This document shows, one piece after another, positions 1 to 9,318 of a stretch of 64,000 nucleotides of DNA (position 1 is the stretch's first letter; every line of letters starts with the position of its first letter). This DNA is from Candidatus Galacturonatibacter soehngenii (lineage in GTDB: Bacteria; Bacillota; Clostridia; Lachnospirales; Lachnospiraceae). Position numbers and translations under genes: made by a program. The stretch is from contig NZ_WAGX01000008.1 of NCBI RefSeq assembly GCF_008830185.1, positions 186,001 through 250,000 on the forward strand. Reading direction: 5' to 3'. The notes below the pieces were generated by a model, which had not been told where the DNA came from, made no database searches, and worked only from the letters and a program-made list of their open reading frames with translations.

Positions 1-1
1 T

Positions 2-532
2 GTAACAAGGAATTTATTCAATCTTTTAGAAAGTCATGACACAAGACGTTTTTTAAATGTTGTAGATGGTAATACGAAACTTGCAAAATTAGCATATATT
101 CTTTTGTTTACGTATCCAGGTTCTCCATGTTTGTATTATGGTAGTGAAATTGGTATGAATGGAGATGAGCATAGTAATCGACAATGTATGATATGGAATA
201 CGAATAATCAAGATTTAGAGTTTCAAAAATTTGTGAAGCAATTGATACATTTAAGAAAATTGCATGAAAGCTTTCGAACCGATCAGATTCGATGGTTAAA
301 AGAAGGTAACAACCAAAAAACTTTATTTTATAAAAAAGAAACGCAGAAGGAAATACTTTACGTAGCTATTAACAATGAGAATAAATCTAATACGTTAGTT
401 TCACCTGATGAGATGAAAGAAATCAAAGTAATAGATTGTATGTGTCAACAAGAAATTAGTATTGATGGTATGATTGAACTACCTTCGTATGGTTTTTTTG
501 TCTACCTCATAGATAAAAAGCAAAAAGAATAA
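2..532 (+). CDS. Glycoside hydrolase family 13 (alpha-amylase/neopullulanase-like), C-terminal part
   Basis: The reading frame is open from base 2, so the gene starts upstream of the window. The visible ~176 residues begin with NLLESHDTRRFL, which matches conserved region IV of GH13 enzymes: the His and Asp that bind the sugar and stabilise the transition state. It continues with PGSPCLYYGSEIGMNGD and NRQCMIW, the usual end of the catalytic barrel in neopullulanase, cyclomaltodextrinase and oligo-glucosidase types. The remaining ~90 residues fit the small C-terminal beta-sandwich domain. Family role: hydrolysis of alpha-glucans or maltodextrins. No signal peptide can be judged because the start is missing. 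A strong terminator follows directly, so this is the last gene of its transcript. The subfamily cannot be decided from this fragment. Confidence 0.85.
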   Translation, partial: VTRNLFNLLESHDTRRFLNVVDGNTKLAKLAYILLFTYPGSPCLYYGSEIGMNGDEHSNRQCMIWNTNNQDLEFQKFVKQLIHLRKLHESFRTDQIRWLKEGNNQKTLFYKKETQKEILYVAINNENKSNTLVSPDEMKEIKVIDCMCQQEISIDGMIELPSYGFFVYLIDKKQKE

Positions 533-543
533 GATGTTAAATC

Positions 544-596
544 AAAGTACAGAACAAACATTCGATTTTGTTCTGTACTTTCTTTCTATTTTTTGA
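544..596 (+). terminator. Rho-independent terminator after the GH13 gene
   Basis: A near-perfect stem pairs 544-558 (AAAGTACAGAACAAA) with 566-581, and a T-rich tract follows at 580-595. It separates the GH13 gene from uvrB. Confidence 0.85.
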
Positions 597-696
597 TATA
601 ATTTAATTTAATGGAAATAATGATTGGATAATTTAAGATACGGTTAATCTATTATAATAATACATTGTAAGAAATGATACGGAGGTGTCTAAAGAT

Positions 697-2682
697 ATGG
701 AGTTATTTAAGCTGGTATCAGAATATCAACCAACAGGAGATCAACCCCAAGCAATTGATGCGTTAGTGAAGGGATTTAAGGAAGGAAATCAATTTCAGAC
801 ATTACTTGGAGTAACAGGTTCAGGAAAAACGTTTACCATGGCTAATATTATTCAGCAACTGAATAAACCTACATTAATTATAGCGCATAATAAGACGTTG
901 GCGGGACAATTATATGGAGAATTTAAAGAGTTTTTCCCTGAAAATGCAGTGGAATATTTTGTTTCTTATTACGACTATTATCAGCCAGAAGCTTATGTGC
1001 CTTCCACAGATACTTATATCGCAAAGGATTCTTCTGTGAATGATGAAATTGATAAATTAAGACTATCTGCAACGGCGTCTTTAATTGAGCGAAAAGACGT
1101 CATTATTATAGCGAGCGTATCCTGTATCTACGGTCTTGGTTCGCCAGTGGATTATGAGAAGATGATGATTTCTCTTAGACCAGGAATGAATAAAGATAGA
1201 GATGAAGTAATTAGAAGACTAATTGATATACAATACACAAGAAATGACATGGACTTTTCCCGTGGTACCTTTCGAGTTAGAGGTGATGTGCTAGAAGTAA
1301 TTCCAGCCGATTACAGTGACTTGGCAGTCAGAATTGAATTTTTTGGAGATGAAATTGATCGCATAACACAAGTTGATGTATTAACAGGAGAAATTAAGGG
1401 AACCTTAGAGCATATTGGTATTTTTCCAGCATCTCACTACGTAGTACCCCAAGAAAAGATAAAAAAGGCAACGATAGAAATAGAACAAGAACTAGAGGAG
1501 AGAGTAAAATTTTTTAAAAGCCAAGACAAGCTACTAGAGGCACAACGTATTTCTGAACGAACGAATTTTGATATTGAGATGCTTCGAGAGACAGGGTTTT
1601 GTTCTGGAATCGAGAATTATTCCAGACAAATGTCTGGCCTTTTGCCTGGACAGCCTCCTCATACATTAATTGATTATTTCCCAGATGATTTTTTAATTAT
1701 TGTAGATGAGTCACATATTACAATACCTCAGATAAGGGGAATGTATGCAGGTGACCAATCAAGAAAGACGACATTAGTTGATTTTGGTTTTCGACTACCT
1801 TCTGCGAAAGACAATCGCCCTTTGAACTTTGCGGAATTTGAAAGTAAAATTAATCAGATGTTATTTGTATCAGCAACTCCGTCTGTTTATGAAGAAGAGC
1901 ATGAGCTTTTTAGAACGGAACAAATTATTCGACCAACTGGATTATTAGATCCTTCTATTGAGGTAAGACCAATCGAAGGACAAATTGACGATTTAATTGG
2001 AGAAGTAAACAAAGAGATAAAGAATAAGCATAAAATTTTGATTACCACTTTAACCAAAAGGATGGCAGAGGATTTAACCGACTACATGAGAGAGGTTGGA
2101 ATTCGAGTAAAATATCTTCATTCGGATATCGATACATTGGAGCGTTCTGAAATTATAAGAGATATGCGTCTTGATGTATTTGATGTTTTGGTTGGAATTA
2201 ATCTGCTTCGAGAGGGACTTGATATACCAGAAATTACATTAGTAGCAATTCTTGATGCTGATAAAGAAGGATTTTTACGTTCTGCCACATCTTTAATTCA
2301 AACAGTTGGTCGTGCAGCAAGAAATTCAGAAGGACGAGTTATTATGTATGCAGACAAGATAACAGATTCTATGCAAACTGCCATTAGTGAAACCAATCGA
2401 AGAAGAGAGATCCAAGAGCGTTATAATAAAGAGCATGGAATTACTCCAAAGACAATTCAAAAGGCAGTTAGAGAATTAATTAGTATTTCCAAAGCAGTTG
2501 CACAGCAAGAATTACAAATGTCAAAAGATCCTGAGTCTATGAGTAAAGAGGAACTTGAAAAGTTAGTAAATAAACTGACAAAACAAATGAAACAGGCAGC
2601 AGCAGAACTTAACTTTGAAGCGGCAGCAGAACTGCGCGATAAGATGGCGGAATTAAAGCAAGTATTGTTAAATTTAGAATAG
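697..2682 (+). CDS. uvrB: UvrABC excision nuclease subunit B
   Basis: UvrB is the damage-verifying helicase-like subunit of nucleotide excision repair. It is loaded by UvrA and recruits UvrC. The 661-residue protein has the usual length. Walker A GVTGSGKT lies at ~38-45. The beta-hairpin [12 protein letters not shown], which inserts between the DNA strands, is at ~90-100. The helicase motif DESH is near 336. QTVGRAARN in the second RecA fold and a C-terminal UVR motif ([14 protein letters not shown]), the UvrC contact, are also present. I chose the ATG at 697 because GGAGG at 681-685 overlaps the in-frame GTG at 685. The gene has its own terminator. uvrA lies 3.4 kb downstream, separated by a two-component system, rather than directly adjacent. 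Confidence 0.97.
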   Translation: MELFKLVSEYQPTGDQPQAIDALVKGFKEGNQFQTLLGVTGSGKTFTMANIIQQLNKPTLIIAHNKTLAGQLYGEFKEFFPENAVEYFVSYYDYYQPEAYVPSTDTYIAKDSSVNDEIDKLRLSATASLIERKDVIIIASVSCIYGLGSPVDYEKMMISLRPGMNKDRDEVIRRLIDIQYTRNDMDFSRGTFRVRGDVLEVIPADYSDLAVRIEFFGDEIDRITQVDVLTGEIKGTLEHIGIFPASHYVVPQEKIKKATIEIEQELEERVKFFKSQDKLLEAQRISERTNFDIEMLRETGFCSGIENYSRQMSGLLPGQPPHTLIDYFPDDFLIIVDESHITIPQIRGMYAGDQSRKTTLVDFGFRLPSAKDNRPLNFAEFESKINQMLFVSATPSVYEEEHELFRTEQIIRPTGLLDPSIEVRPIEGQIDDLIGEVNKEIKNKHKILITTLTKRMAEDLTDYMREVGIRVKYLHSDIDTLERSEIIRDMRLDVFDVLVGINLLREGLDIPEITLVAILDADKEGFLRSATSLIQTVGRAARNSEGRVIMYADKITDSMQTAISETNRRREIQERYNKEHGITPKTIQKAVRELISISKAVAQQELQMSKDPESMSKEELEKLVNKLTKQMKQAAAELNFEAAAELRDKMAELKQVLLNLE

Positions 2683-2691
2683 AAGACAAAA

Positions 2692-2739
2692 GGCAAGGAT
2701 AGCAATCGAGTATTTCTATCCTTGCTTATTATTTTTTTA
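2692..2739 (+). terminator. Rho-independent terminator after uvrB
   Basis: Stem GCAAGGATAG (2693-2702) pairs with CTATCCTTGC (2716-2725). It is followed by a T-rich run ending in seven T at 2732-2738. Confidence 0.85.
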
Positions 2740-2755
2740 CACATTCATTACACAT
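2737..2755 (+). promoter_or_regulatory. TTACACAT direct repeat, candidate response-regulator box 1
   Basis: TTACACAT occurs at 2737-2744 and again at 2748-2755, an 11-bp period. This is the usual spacing for tandem OmpR-family sites (one helical turn). It lies ~45 bp upstream of a TATAAT at 2799-2804 that probably serves the response-regulator gene. The same tandem repeat recurs at 4936-4954. Binding is inference. Confidence 0.55.
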
Positions 2756-2833
2756 TTCTATGAAATACTATAGAATGAATTATTATGTGAAAAAATAGTA
2801 TAATGAAATTTGCATAGATTTGTGGAGGTAAAA

Positions 2834-3508
2834 ATGGGAAAAGGGAAGATTTTAATCGCAGATGATGAAGAAGTCTTAAGAGATTTACTGCAAGATATAT
2901 TGGAAAAAGAAGGGTATCAAGTATTAACAGCAAAAGACGGAGAGGAAGCGCTTGAGATATTCTTTGAAACAGAGGATATTGATTTGATTCTCTTAGATGT
3001 TTTAATGCCAAAGATAGATGGGTGGAAGGTCCTTACTGAGATTAGAGATTACTCCAATGTACCTATCATTATGCTCACAGCATTGGGGACGAGCAAAGAT
3101 GAAATAGAAGGACTTTTGGCTGGAGCAGATGATTATATTGCAAAGCCTTTTAGTTATGAAGTTTTACTTGCAAGGGTGAATACTCAGTTTCGAAGAAATA
3201 ATATTGAGCAAACCGAACCGATGGAAGTTGGAAGTATCAAAATTGATCAGTTAAGGCAAAAAGTATTTGTAGAAAACAAATTTGTGCGATTAAACAACAA
3301 GGAATATCACCTGTTGATTTACTTGGTAAAGAATAAAGGGATTGTATTAAATCGCTACCAGATTGTAACAACCATATGGGGATATGATTATGAAGGGAGC
3401 GAAAGAACAGTAGATACACATGTTAAAATGCTAAGGGCTAAATTAGGATTATGTGGAGACTATATTAGGACCGTGAGAGGGCAGGGGTATTGTTTTGAGA
3501 TCAATTAG
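2834..3508 (+). CDS. OmpR/PhoB-family response regulator
   Basis: A 224-residue DNA-binding response regulator. The receiver domain (~4-115) has the acidic pair D10-D11, the phospho-acceptor D55 in LLDVLMPK, the Thr of MLTALG and the Lys of AKPFSY. The C-terminal ~100 residues form a winged-helix trans_reg_C domain (NKEYHLLIYLVKNKG, ERTVDTHVKMLRAKL, VRGQGYCF). I chose the ATG at 2834 because GTGGAGGT sits just upstream; the frame extends 8 codons further without a ribosome site. It overlaps the histidine kinase start by 14 nt, so the two are translationally coupled. TTACACAT repeats precede its promoter and the gene after the kinase, suggesting autoregulation and a local target. Confidence 0.95.
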   Translation: MGKGKILIADDEEVLRDLLQDILEKEGYQVLTAKDGEEALEIFFETEDIDLILLDVLMPKIDGWKVLTEIRDYSNVPIIMLTALGTSKDEIEGLLAGADDYIAKPFSYEVLLARVNTQFRRNNIEQTEPMEVGSIKIDQLRQKVFVENKFVRLNNKEYHLLIYLVKNKGIVLNRYQIVTTIWGYDYEGSERTVDTHVKMLRAKLGLCGDYIRTVRGQGYCFEIN

Positions 3509-4913
3509 AAAAAGTTTATTTTTAGTTTTTATGGTGTTTATGATTATACTGGTGGCTGGAAATGTAATCATTAACATATCTCTATTTAAAGAATATTATA
3601 TGCTGCAGGCAAAAAAACGAATGAGAAATACAAGTGCTGAAATTGAAAAGGTTTATTCTGAGAATCCTGATTCCCTACAAGATTCGATTGAAATGATAGA
3701 TGGGATATGGGGAATATGGGTACGAATCGCTGATGAAGATTCGAATCTATTATATACTTCCAAACCTGAAAAAAATAAAAGTGGCAGGTTATCCGAATGG
3801 GCTGTAAAAGCAATTGCAGAAGGAAACGATGCCATAGAAGATAACGGTGTCTATTTTTCGAAGATTAGTAAGGATGAAAATAATATCGTTAGATTGGTTT
3901 GCGTAACGAAGCTAAAAAATAATGATGGTAACTACTATATTATACTTACAAGATCAATTCAAAGTGTTTATGAAAATATAAGTACTGCAAATCGTTTGGT
4001 AGAGGTCACAGCCTTAATATTAGTTGTTCTTGGATCTATCTTTATATATTATTTATCAAAAAGCATTACGAAGCCGATTCTAGAGATTAGTCAACATGCG
4101 AAGGAAATAGCTAAGCTTAATTTTAGTAAAAAGCTTAATATTAAGTATCAAAATGAATTAGGTACGCTAGCAGGTGCAATCAATGAAATATCAGAAAAGT
4201 TAAGCTTCAGCATTGAGGGGTTAAAAAATGATATTGACGATAGAAAAGCTCTGGTTCGCAATATGTCTCATGAATTAAAGACACCGATATCAGCCATAAA
4301 AGGATATACAGAAGGACTAAAGTATGCAGTTGCAGATACGCCAGAAAAAATGAATCGATATTGTGATGTTATCATATTGGAGTGCAATAAAATGGATTAT
4401 CTAGTAAAACAAATGCTTGAGTTGTCTGTGATGGAAAGAGTAAGCTGGCAGATTGAAAAAACACACTTTCAGGTACAGCAGCTAATAGATGGTATTCAAA
4501 TGTGTTTTGCAGAACAAATAAAAGTAAGGCATATACAGTTAATAATTGAAAAAAAAGAAGATTTTGAAATATATGGAGATTATCATTTGATAGAGAGAGC
4601 AGCCTTTAATTATTTTGAGAATGCAATTCGCCACACAAATGACGGTGGAATAATCAAGATAACACTCAAAAATGAAAAGGATGGATTCTTATTTACCATA
4701 TTTAATTCGGGAAACTGTATAGAAGAAGATGAAATGAATAAGATATGGAAGGTTTTCTATAAAACAGATAAAGCAAGAGCAAGAGGCAGCAATAACTTTG
4801 GAGTAGGACTTGCTATTGTAAAAGCAAACATAACACTTCATGAAGGAGAGGCTGGGGTTAGAAATTTAGAAAATGGAGTTGAGTTTTGGTTTCGGATTCC
4901 AAGTGAAAAGTAG
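3495..4913 (+). CDS. Sensor histidine kinase (HAMP, HisKA, HATPase)
   Basis: A 472-residue membrane kinase, partner of the overlapping response regulator. TM1 is at ~8-30, followed by an extracytoplasmic sensor region of ~135 residues and TM2 at ~168-189. A HAMP linker leads to the HisKA box NMSHELKTPISAIKGY with phospho-acceptor His259. The ATPase has the N box (NYFENAIRHT), the degenerate G1 region and the G2 box FGVGLAIVKANI. The start is a TTG at 3495 behind GGGCAGGGG; no ATG fits better. The architecture resembles VanS/PhoR-type kinases acting at the cell envelope. The signal sensed cannot be read from the sequence, but the next gene, an envelope phosphodiesterase-like protein with the shared box, is a likely target. 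Confidence 0.93.
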   Translation: MRSIRKSLFLVFMVFMIILVAGNVIINISLFKEYYMLQAKKRMRNTSAEIEKVYSENPDSLQDSIEMIDGIWGIWVRIADEDSNLLYTSKPEKNKSGRLSEWAVKAIAEGNDAIEDNGVYFSKISKDENNIVRLVCVTKLKNNDGNYYIILTRSIQSVYENISTANRLVEVTALILVVLGSIFIYYLSKSITKPILEISQHAKEIAKLNFSKKLNIKYQNELGTLAGAINEISEKLSFSIEGLKNDIDDRKALVRNMSHELKTPISAIKGYTEGLKYAVADTPEKMNRYCDVIILECNKMDYLVKQMLELSVMERVSWQIEKTHFQVQQLIDGIQMCFAEQIKVRHIQLIIEKKEDFEIYGDYHLIERAAFNYFENAIRHTNDGGIIKITLKNEKDGFLFTIFNSGNCIEEDEMNKIWKVFYKTDKARARGSNNFGVGLAIVKANITLHEGEAGVRNLENGVEFWFRIPSEK

Positions 4914-4935
4914 GTGAAACAAACTTGTACCTAAA

Positions 4936-4954
4936 TTACACATAGATTACACAT
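4936..4954 (+). promoter_or_regulatory. TTACACAT direct repeat, candidate response-regulator box 2
   Basis: TTACACAT occurs at 4936-4943 and 4947-4954, again with an 11-bp period, in the 53-nt gap between the kinase stop and the next gene. It is the same octamer and spacing as the box at 2737-2755. Confidence 0.55.
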
Positions 4955-4966
4955 AAGGTGGCTATA

Positions 4967-5953
4967 TTGTTGACAGAAAATAGTCAAAGGAAAATAGCCC
5001 AAATGAAAAAAAAGATAAAATACCTACTGGGGACGTTGCTTTTGATTGGAATGGCATCATTTATCCTCTATTTCTATTGGAATACTCAGCCATACTATAA
5101 AAAGTATCATTATATTGCTCATGCACTTGGTGGGATAGATAATAAAAAGTACACCAATTCAAAAGAAGCTATGGAATACTCCTATTCCATGGGTAATCGA
5201 TTGATGGAAGTTGATCTTGTATTAACTAGTGATAAACAACTTGTAGCAAGACATAAATGGAGTAATGATTTAGGAGATAATTTTTCAGATGAAAATATTC
5301 CTGATTCTGATACCTTTTTATCCTCTAAAATATACGAGAAGTATACGCCGGTAGATATAAAAACAATTATATTATTTGCAATGGAACATCCAGACGTCTA
5401 TTTCATAACCGATATTAAGTCGTATAAAAATGAAATGATGGATATGTTAGAGATTATAAAAGATACCTCAAACGAATTAGGATTTACAGACTTTACAAAA
5501 CGGTTCATTATTCAGGTATATAATTATGAAAACTATGAATTAGTGAATCAGAACTTTCAATTTGAGAATTATATATTTACCTTATATCGTATGGTGGATG
5601 TATTTAAAGACAATCAAATTGACCAAGTTATACAGTTTTGTGTGGATAAACAAATAAATGTAATAACGATTCCCCAAAAATATATAACGAAAGAAATAGC
5701 AAAAAAAGCAAAAGAAAGTGATATTTTAATCTATGTAAATACGATAAATAGCAGAAAAGAAATGCTCAAACTTCGGCTTATGGGAGTGAATGGAGTATAT
5801 ACTGATTTTATTTATACGTTTAAAATAGTTGAGTCTGTAATAAAGCTAATGGCATTAGGTATAGGAATAATAAGTAGTGTACTAACCTTAATCTATTATG
5901 TAAGTAAAAAAAAGAAATGTCAGGTTAGTGTTAATGTGTTACAATCTGAATAA
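4967..5953 (+). CDS. Membrane-anchored glycerophosphodiester phosphodiesterase-family protein
   Basis: A protein of ~328 residues with an N-terminal membrane segment, an extracytoplasmic GDPD-like TIM-barrel domain and a second C-terminal membrane segment followed by a Lys-rich tail. The barrel starts with YIAHALGGIDN and continues with EVDLVLTSDKQLVARH, matching the HRG..., ExD and H catalytic/metal-binding pattern of the family. The usual HRG is HALG here, so activity on glycerophosphodiesters is uncertain. The start is ambiguous: TTG at 4967 (or 4970) is correctly spaced from AAGGTGG, GTG at 4958 overlaps that site, and ATG at 5003 lacks one. It probably acts on lipid or teichoic-acid phosphodiesters at the membrane surface. 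It follows the two-component pair and shares its repeat. Confidence 0.75.
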   Translation: MLTENSQRKIAQMKKKIKYLLGTLLLIGMASFILYFYWNTQPYYKKYHYIAHALGGIDNKKYTNSKEAMEYSYSMGNRLMEVDLVLTSDKQLVARHKWSNDLGDNFSDENIPDSDTFLSSKIYEKYTPVDIKTIILFAMEHPDVYFITDIKSYKNEMMDMLEIIKDTSNELGFTDFTKRFIIQVYNYENYELVNQNFQFENYIFTLYRMVDVFKDNQIDQVIQFCVDKQINVITIPQKYITKEIAKKAKESDILIYVNTINSRKEMLKLRLMGVNGVYTDFIYTFKIVESVIKLMALGIGIISSVLTLIYYVSKKKKCQVSVNVLQSE

Positions 5954-5966
5954 GTAATAAATGCAA

Positions 5967-5996
5967 GAAAAAGCTGGTTAAAACCGGCTTTTTTTG
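5967..5996 (+). terminator. Rho-independent terminator
   Basis: AAGCTGGTT (5971-5979) pairs with AACCGGCTT (one G-U pair), followed by a run of T to 5995. It ends the two-component/GDPD transcript before uvrA. Confidence 0.8.
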
Positions 5997-6034
5997 TGAA
6001 TTATAGTATAAATTGGAATAAATAGAACAAATGT

Positions 6035-6062
6035 TTGCAATTGTTATAAAAAGTGATATAAT
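6035..6062 (+). promoter_or_regulatory. uvrA promoter, extended -10
   Basis: TTGCAA (6035-6040), a 16-bp spacer and TATAAT (6057-6062) preceded by TGA (extended -10), 51 nt upstream of the uvrA ATG. No LexA-type box was recognised by eye. Confidence 0.7.
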
Positions 6063-6113
6063 ATAACTTATCTATGAAATCAAGCGACTGCAACTTAACT
6101 TAAGAGGTGTAAA

Positions 6114-8948
6114 ATGGCAAAGAATAACAGACAATATATAAAAATAAGAGGAGCAAATGAACATAATTTAAAAAATATTGAACTAGATATTCCTCGTAAT
6201 GAATTTGTTGTATTAACCGGGCTAAGTGGATCTGGAAAATCCTCCCTTGCTTTTGATACCATATATGCAGAAGGACAAAGACGCTACATGGAATCTTTAT
6301 CATCCTATGCAAGACAATTTTTAGGGCAGATGGAGAAACCAAATGTAGAGAGCATTGAAGGATTAAGTCCAGCAATATCCATTGACCAAAAATCTACAAA
6401 TCGAAATCCGCGTTCAACCGTTGGAACAGTAACCGAAATCTATGATTATTTTCGATTGTTATATGCACGCATTGGAATACCACATTGTCCAGAATGTGGA
6501 AAAGAGATAAAAAAGCAGACGGTCGACCAAATGGTAGACCAGATTATGCTTTTGCCAGAAAGAACAAAGATACAGCTTCTTGCTCCCGTTGTAAGAGGAA
6601 GAAAAGGAGAACATACTAAGCTATTTGAGCAAGCGAAAAAAAGTGGATATGTGCGTGTAAGAGTGGATGGGAATCTATATGAATTAACAGAAGAGATAAA
6701 GCTAGACAAAAATAAAAAACATAACATAGAAATCATTGTTGACCGACTTGTTGTAAAAGAAGGAATTGAAAAGAGACTTACAGACTCTATTGAAACTGTT
6801 TTAGAGCTTGCGGAAGGTCTTTTGATTATTGATATAGTAGATGGAGAACCAATTAACTTTAGTCAAAGTTTTTCCTGCCCAGATTGCGGTATAAGTATTG
6901 ATGAAATTGAACCGAGAAGCTTTTCGTTTAATAATCCGTTTGGTGCATGTCCTGTGTGCTATGGACTTGGCTATAAGATGGAATTTGATATTGATTTAAT
7001 GATACCTGATAAAAGCATAAGCATTGCAGATGGAGCAATCACTGTTTTAGGGTGGCAGTCAAGTACGGACAAGACAAGCTATACAAGAGCGATTCTAGAT
7101 GCATTGGCTAAAGAGTATAGTTTTGACTTGAATACTCCTTTTGAAGAGTTGTCACCAAAAGTACAAGATATCTTAATTCATGGGACAAAAGGAAAAGAGG
7201 TTAAGGTATATTATAAGGGACAGCGAGGAGAAGGAGTCTATGACGTTGCATTTGAAGGGATAATCAAAAATGTTGAGCGAAGATATCGAGAAACATCTTC
7301 GGATGGAATGAAACAAGAATATGAGACCTTTATGCGAATTACGCCTTGTAAAGAATGCAACGGACAGCGATTAAAAAAAGAATCACTAGCGGTAACAGTA
7401 AGCGGTAAAAATATTCATGAAGTAACCTCAATGTCGATTAAGAATCTTCATGAATTTATGAATCAAATGGAGCTTACTAAGACGCAAGAGTTGATTGGAG
7501 AACAAATATTAAAAGAAATAAAGTCACGAATTGGATTCTTAATTGATGTAGGATTGGATTACTTAACATTAGCAAGAGCTACTGGAAGTTTGTCGGGAGG
7601 AGAAGCACAAAGAATTCGATTGGCAACCCAAATAGGATCGGGACTAGTAGGTGTTGCTTATATATTAGATGAACCAAGTATCGGGTTACATCAAAGAGAT
7701 AATGATAAACTTCTAAAGACACTCATTCATTTAAAAGAATTAGGAAATACATTGATTGTTGTAGAACACGATGAAGACACCATGTTTGCAGCAGATCATA
7801 TTGTTGACATTGGGCCAGGCGCAGGGGAGCATGGAGGTCAACTAGTTGCCCAAGGAACAGCAAAAGAAATCATGAAAAATAAGAACTCTATTACAGGTGC
7901 TTATTTAAGTGGAAGAATAAAGATTCCTGTTCCAGACAAAAGAAGAGTGCCAACAGGCTATTTAAAGGTAATGGGAGCGCAGGAAAATAATTTAAAGAAT
8001 ATTGATGTTGATATTCCTTTAGGTGTTATGACCTGCATTACAGGTGTGTCAGGCTCAGGTAAAAGTTCTCTTATTAATGAGATTTTATATAAGGAATTAG
8101 CAAGAAAGTTAAATCGAGCAAGAACCATACCTGGAAAACATAAAAAAATAGTAGGGATAGAGCAACTTGACAAAGTAATTGCGATTGACCAGTCACCGAT
8201 TGGCAGAACGCCCCGTTCAAATCCTGCCACCTATACAGGGGTATTTGATCAAATAAGAGATCTGTTTGCTACAACGGCTGATGCGAAAGCAAGGGGATAT
8301 CAAAAGGGAAGATTTAGTTTTAATGTAAAAGGCGGTAGATGTGAAGCGTGTGGTGGAGATGGAATTATAAAAATTGAAATGCACTTTCTACCAGATGTAT
8401 ATGTACCTTGTGAAGTGTGCCAAGGAAAAAGATACAACCGAGAGACACTTGAAGTAAAATATAAGGGAAAGAATATCTATGATGTACTTGACATGACGGT
8501 AGAAGAAGCGCTTCATTTTTTTGAAAATGTTCCATCCATTCGTAGAAAAATAGAAACATTGAACGATGTAGGATTATCTTATATTCGTTTGGGACAGCCA
8601 TCAACTACTTTGTCAGGGGGAGAAGCACAACGTATTAAACTAGCAACAGAGCTTAGTAAAAGAAGTACAGGAAAGACAATATATATTTTAGATGAACCAA
8701 CAACAGGACTACATTTTGCTGATGTTCACAAATTAATTGAAATACTAAGAAGATTATCAGAAGGTGGAAACTCAGTTGTTGTAATCGAACATAATCTAGA
8801 TGTAATTAAGACAGCGGATTATATTATTGATATAGGACCAGAAGGTGGAGATGGTGGAGGTATGGTTGTAGCCAAAGGTACACCAGAAGAGATTGTTAAA
8901 AATAATAAATCCTATACTGGTAAGTATGTAAAGAAGTATTTAGAGTAA
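6114..8948 (+). CDS. uvrA: UvrABC excision nuclease subunit A
   Basis: UvrA is the damage-sensing ABC-type ATPase of nucleotide excision repair. It dimerises and loads UvrB. At 944 residues it has the normal length. It carries two ABC modules: Walker [10 protein letters not shown] near 36-44 and GVSGSGKSS near 645, two signatures [12 protein letters not shown] and [12 protein letters not shown], and two Walker B regions ([20 protein letters not shown]). The zinc-binding pairs CPECG, CPDCG/CPVCYG and [14 protein letters not shown] are intact. The start follows AAGAGGTG. The gene has its own promoter and terminator and forms a single-gene unit; the IS element lies immediately after its terminator. 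Confidence 0.97.
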   Translation: MAKNNRQYIKIRGANEHNLKNIELDIPRNEFVVLTGLSGSGKSSLAFDTIYAEGQRRYMESLSSYARQFLGQMEKPNVESIEGLSPAISIDQKSTNRNPRSTVGTVTEIYDYFRLLYARIGIPHCPECGKEIKKQTVDQMVDQIMLLPERTKIQLLAPVVRGRKGEHTKLFEQAKKSGYVRVRVDGNLYELTEEIKLDKNKKHNIEIIVDRLVVKEGIEKRLTDSIETVLELAEGLLIIDIVDGEPINFSQSFSCPDCGISIDEIEPRSFSFNNPFGACPVCYGLGYKMEFDIDLMIPDKSISIADGAITVLGWQSSTDKTSYTRAILDALAKEYSFDLNTPFEELSPKVQDILIHGTKGKEVKVYYKGQRGEGVYDVAFEGIIKNVERRYRETSSDGMKQEYETFMRITPCKECNGQRLKKESLAVTVSGKNIHEVTSMSIKNLHEFMNQMELTKTQELIGEQILKEIKSRIGFLIDVGLDYLTLARATGSLSGGEAQRIRLATQIGSGLVGVAYILDEPSIGLHQRDNDKLLKTLIHLKELGNTLIVVEHDEDTMFAADHIVDIGPGAGEHGGQLVAQGTAKEIMKNKNSITGAYLSGRIKIPVPDKRRVPTGYLKVMGAQENNLKNIDVDIPLGVMTCITGVSGSGKSSLINEILYKELARKLNRARTIPGKHKKIVGIEQLDKVIAIDQSPIGRTPRSNPATYTGVFDQIRDLFATTADAKARGYQKGRFSFNVKGGRCEACGGDGIIKIEMHFLPDVYVPCEVCQGKRYNRETLEVKYKGKNIYDVLDMTVEEALHFFENVPSIRRKIETLNDVGLSYIRLGQPSTTLSGGEAQRIKLATELSKRSTGKTIYILDEPTTGLHFADVHKLIEILRRLSEGGNSVVVIEHNLDVIKTADYIIDIGPEGGDGGGMVVAKGTPEEIVKNNKSYTGKYVKKYLE

Positions 8949-8956
8949 GTGAGGAT

Positions 8957-8998
8957 TAAGTTACAGTTTGATTTTAGGACAAACTGTAACTTTTTTTA
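8957..8998 (+). terminator. Rho-independent terminator after uvrA
   Basis: A perfect 12-bp stem AGTTACAGTTTG (8959-8970) / CAAACTGTAACT (8980-8991) is followed by T at 8991-8997. The IS91-like element begins within a few bases of this T-run, so the insertion left uvrA termination intact. Confidence 0.9.
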
Positions 8999-9009
8999 CT
9001 TTATAGGAA

Positions 9010-9028
9010 AGTTCTCCTTCGGAGAACT
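9010..9028. repeat. Terminal hairpin at the putative origin end of the IS
   Basis: AGTTCTCC-TTC-GGAGAACT is a perfect 8-bp stem with a 3-nt loop, next to the GAAC/CCTATA core read on the - strand. IS91-type HUH elements carry such subterminal palindromes at their ends. Confidence 0.6.
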
Positions 9029-9039
9029 CTTGATATGAA

Positions 9040-9062
9040 AAGGGCCCGCATGGAGGCGGGCA
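9040..9062 (-). terminator. Terminator of the IS genes (- strand)
   Basis: Read on the - strand, GCCCGC-CTCCAT-GCGGGC (9061 to 9044) is followed by CCTTTT, just after the stop of the 59-aa gene. Confidence 0.55.
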
Positions 9063-9082
9063 CAACAAGTAAACGATAGGTT

Positions 9083-9262
9083 TTAGAAGATATAGAAACC
9101 TTCAGCTCCCGGGAAGTCTTCGTCAAACGCATCGTCTTCATTTAAGAAGTAATCCATATCAAGCAAATCATCCTCACTCATGTGGCGGATGTCATCAGCG
9201 GTCATGCCTTCGGGTGGATTCTGTATATACTTGTTTCTGATTTCATCTGAACATTTTGACAT
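9083..9262 (-). CDS. Small acidic IS-associated protein, function unknown
   Basis: A 59-residue protein beginning MSKCSDEIRNKYIQNPPEGM. I chose the ATG at 9262 because a perfect GGAGG lies 9 nt upstream on the - strand; the frame is open 20 codons further but without a ribosome site. The C-terminal half is strongly acidic (DDIRHMSEDDLLDMDYF, DDAFDEDFPGAEGF), with no membrane segment or zinc motif. It follows the transposase in the same direction, after a 56-nt gap, inside the element boundaries, so it travels with the IS. Low complexity of charge and a conserved-looking start argue for a real gene. Possible roles (transposase partner, inhibitor or DNA mimic) are speculation. Confidence 0.7.
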   Translation of the reverse strand: MSKCSDEIRNKYIQNPPEGMTADDIRHMSEDDLLDMDYFLNEDDAFDEDFPGAEGFYIF

Positions 9263-9318
9263 AGTGTTTTCCTCCGTTTTATATATTTTATCACAGACGG
9301 AGGTGGTATGTATATATT

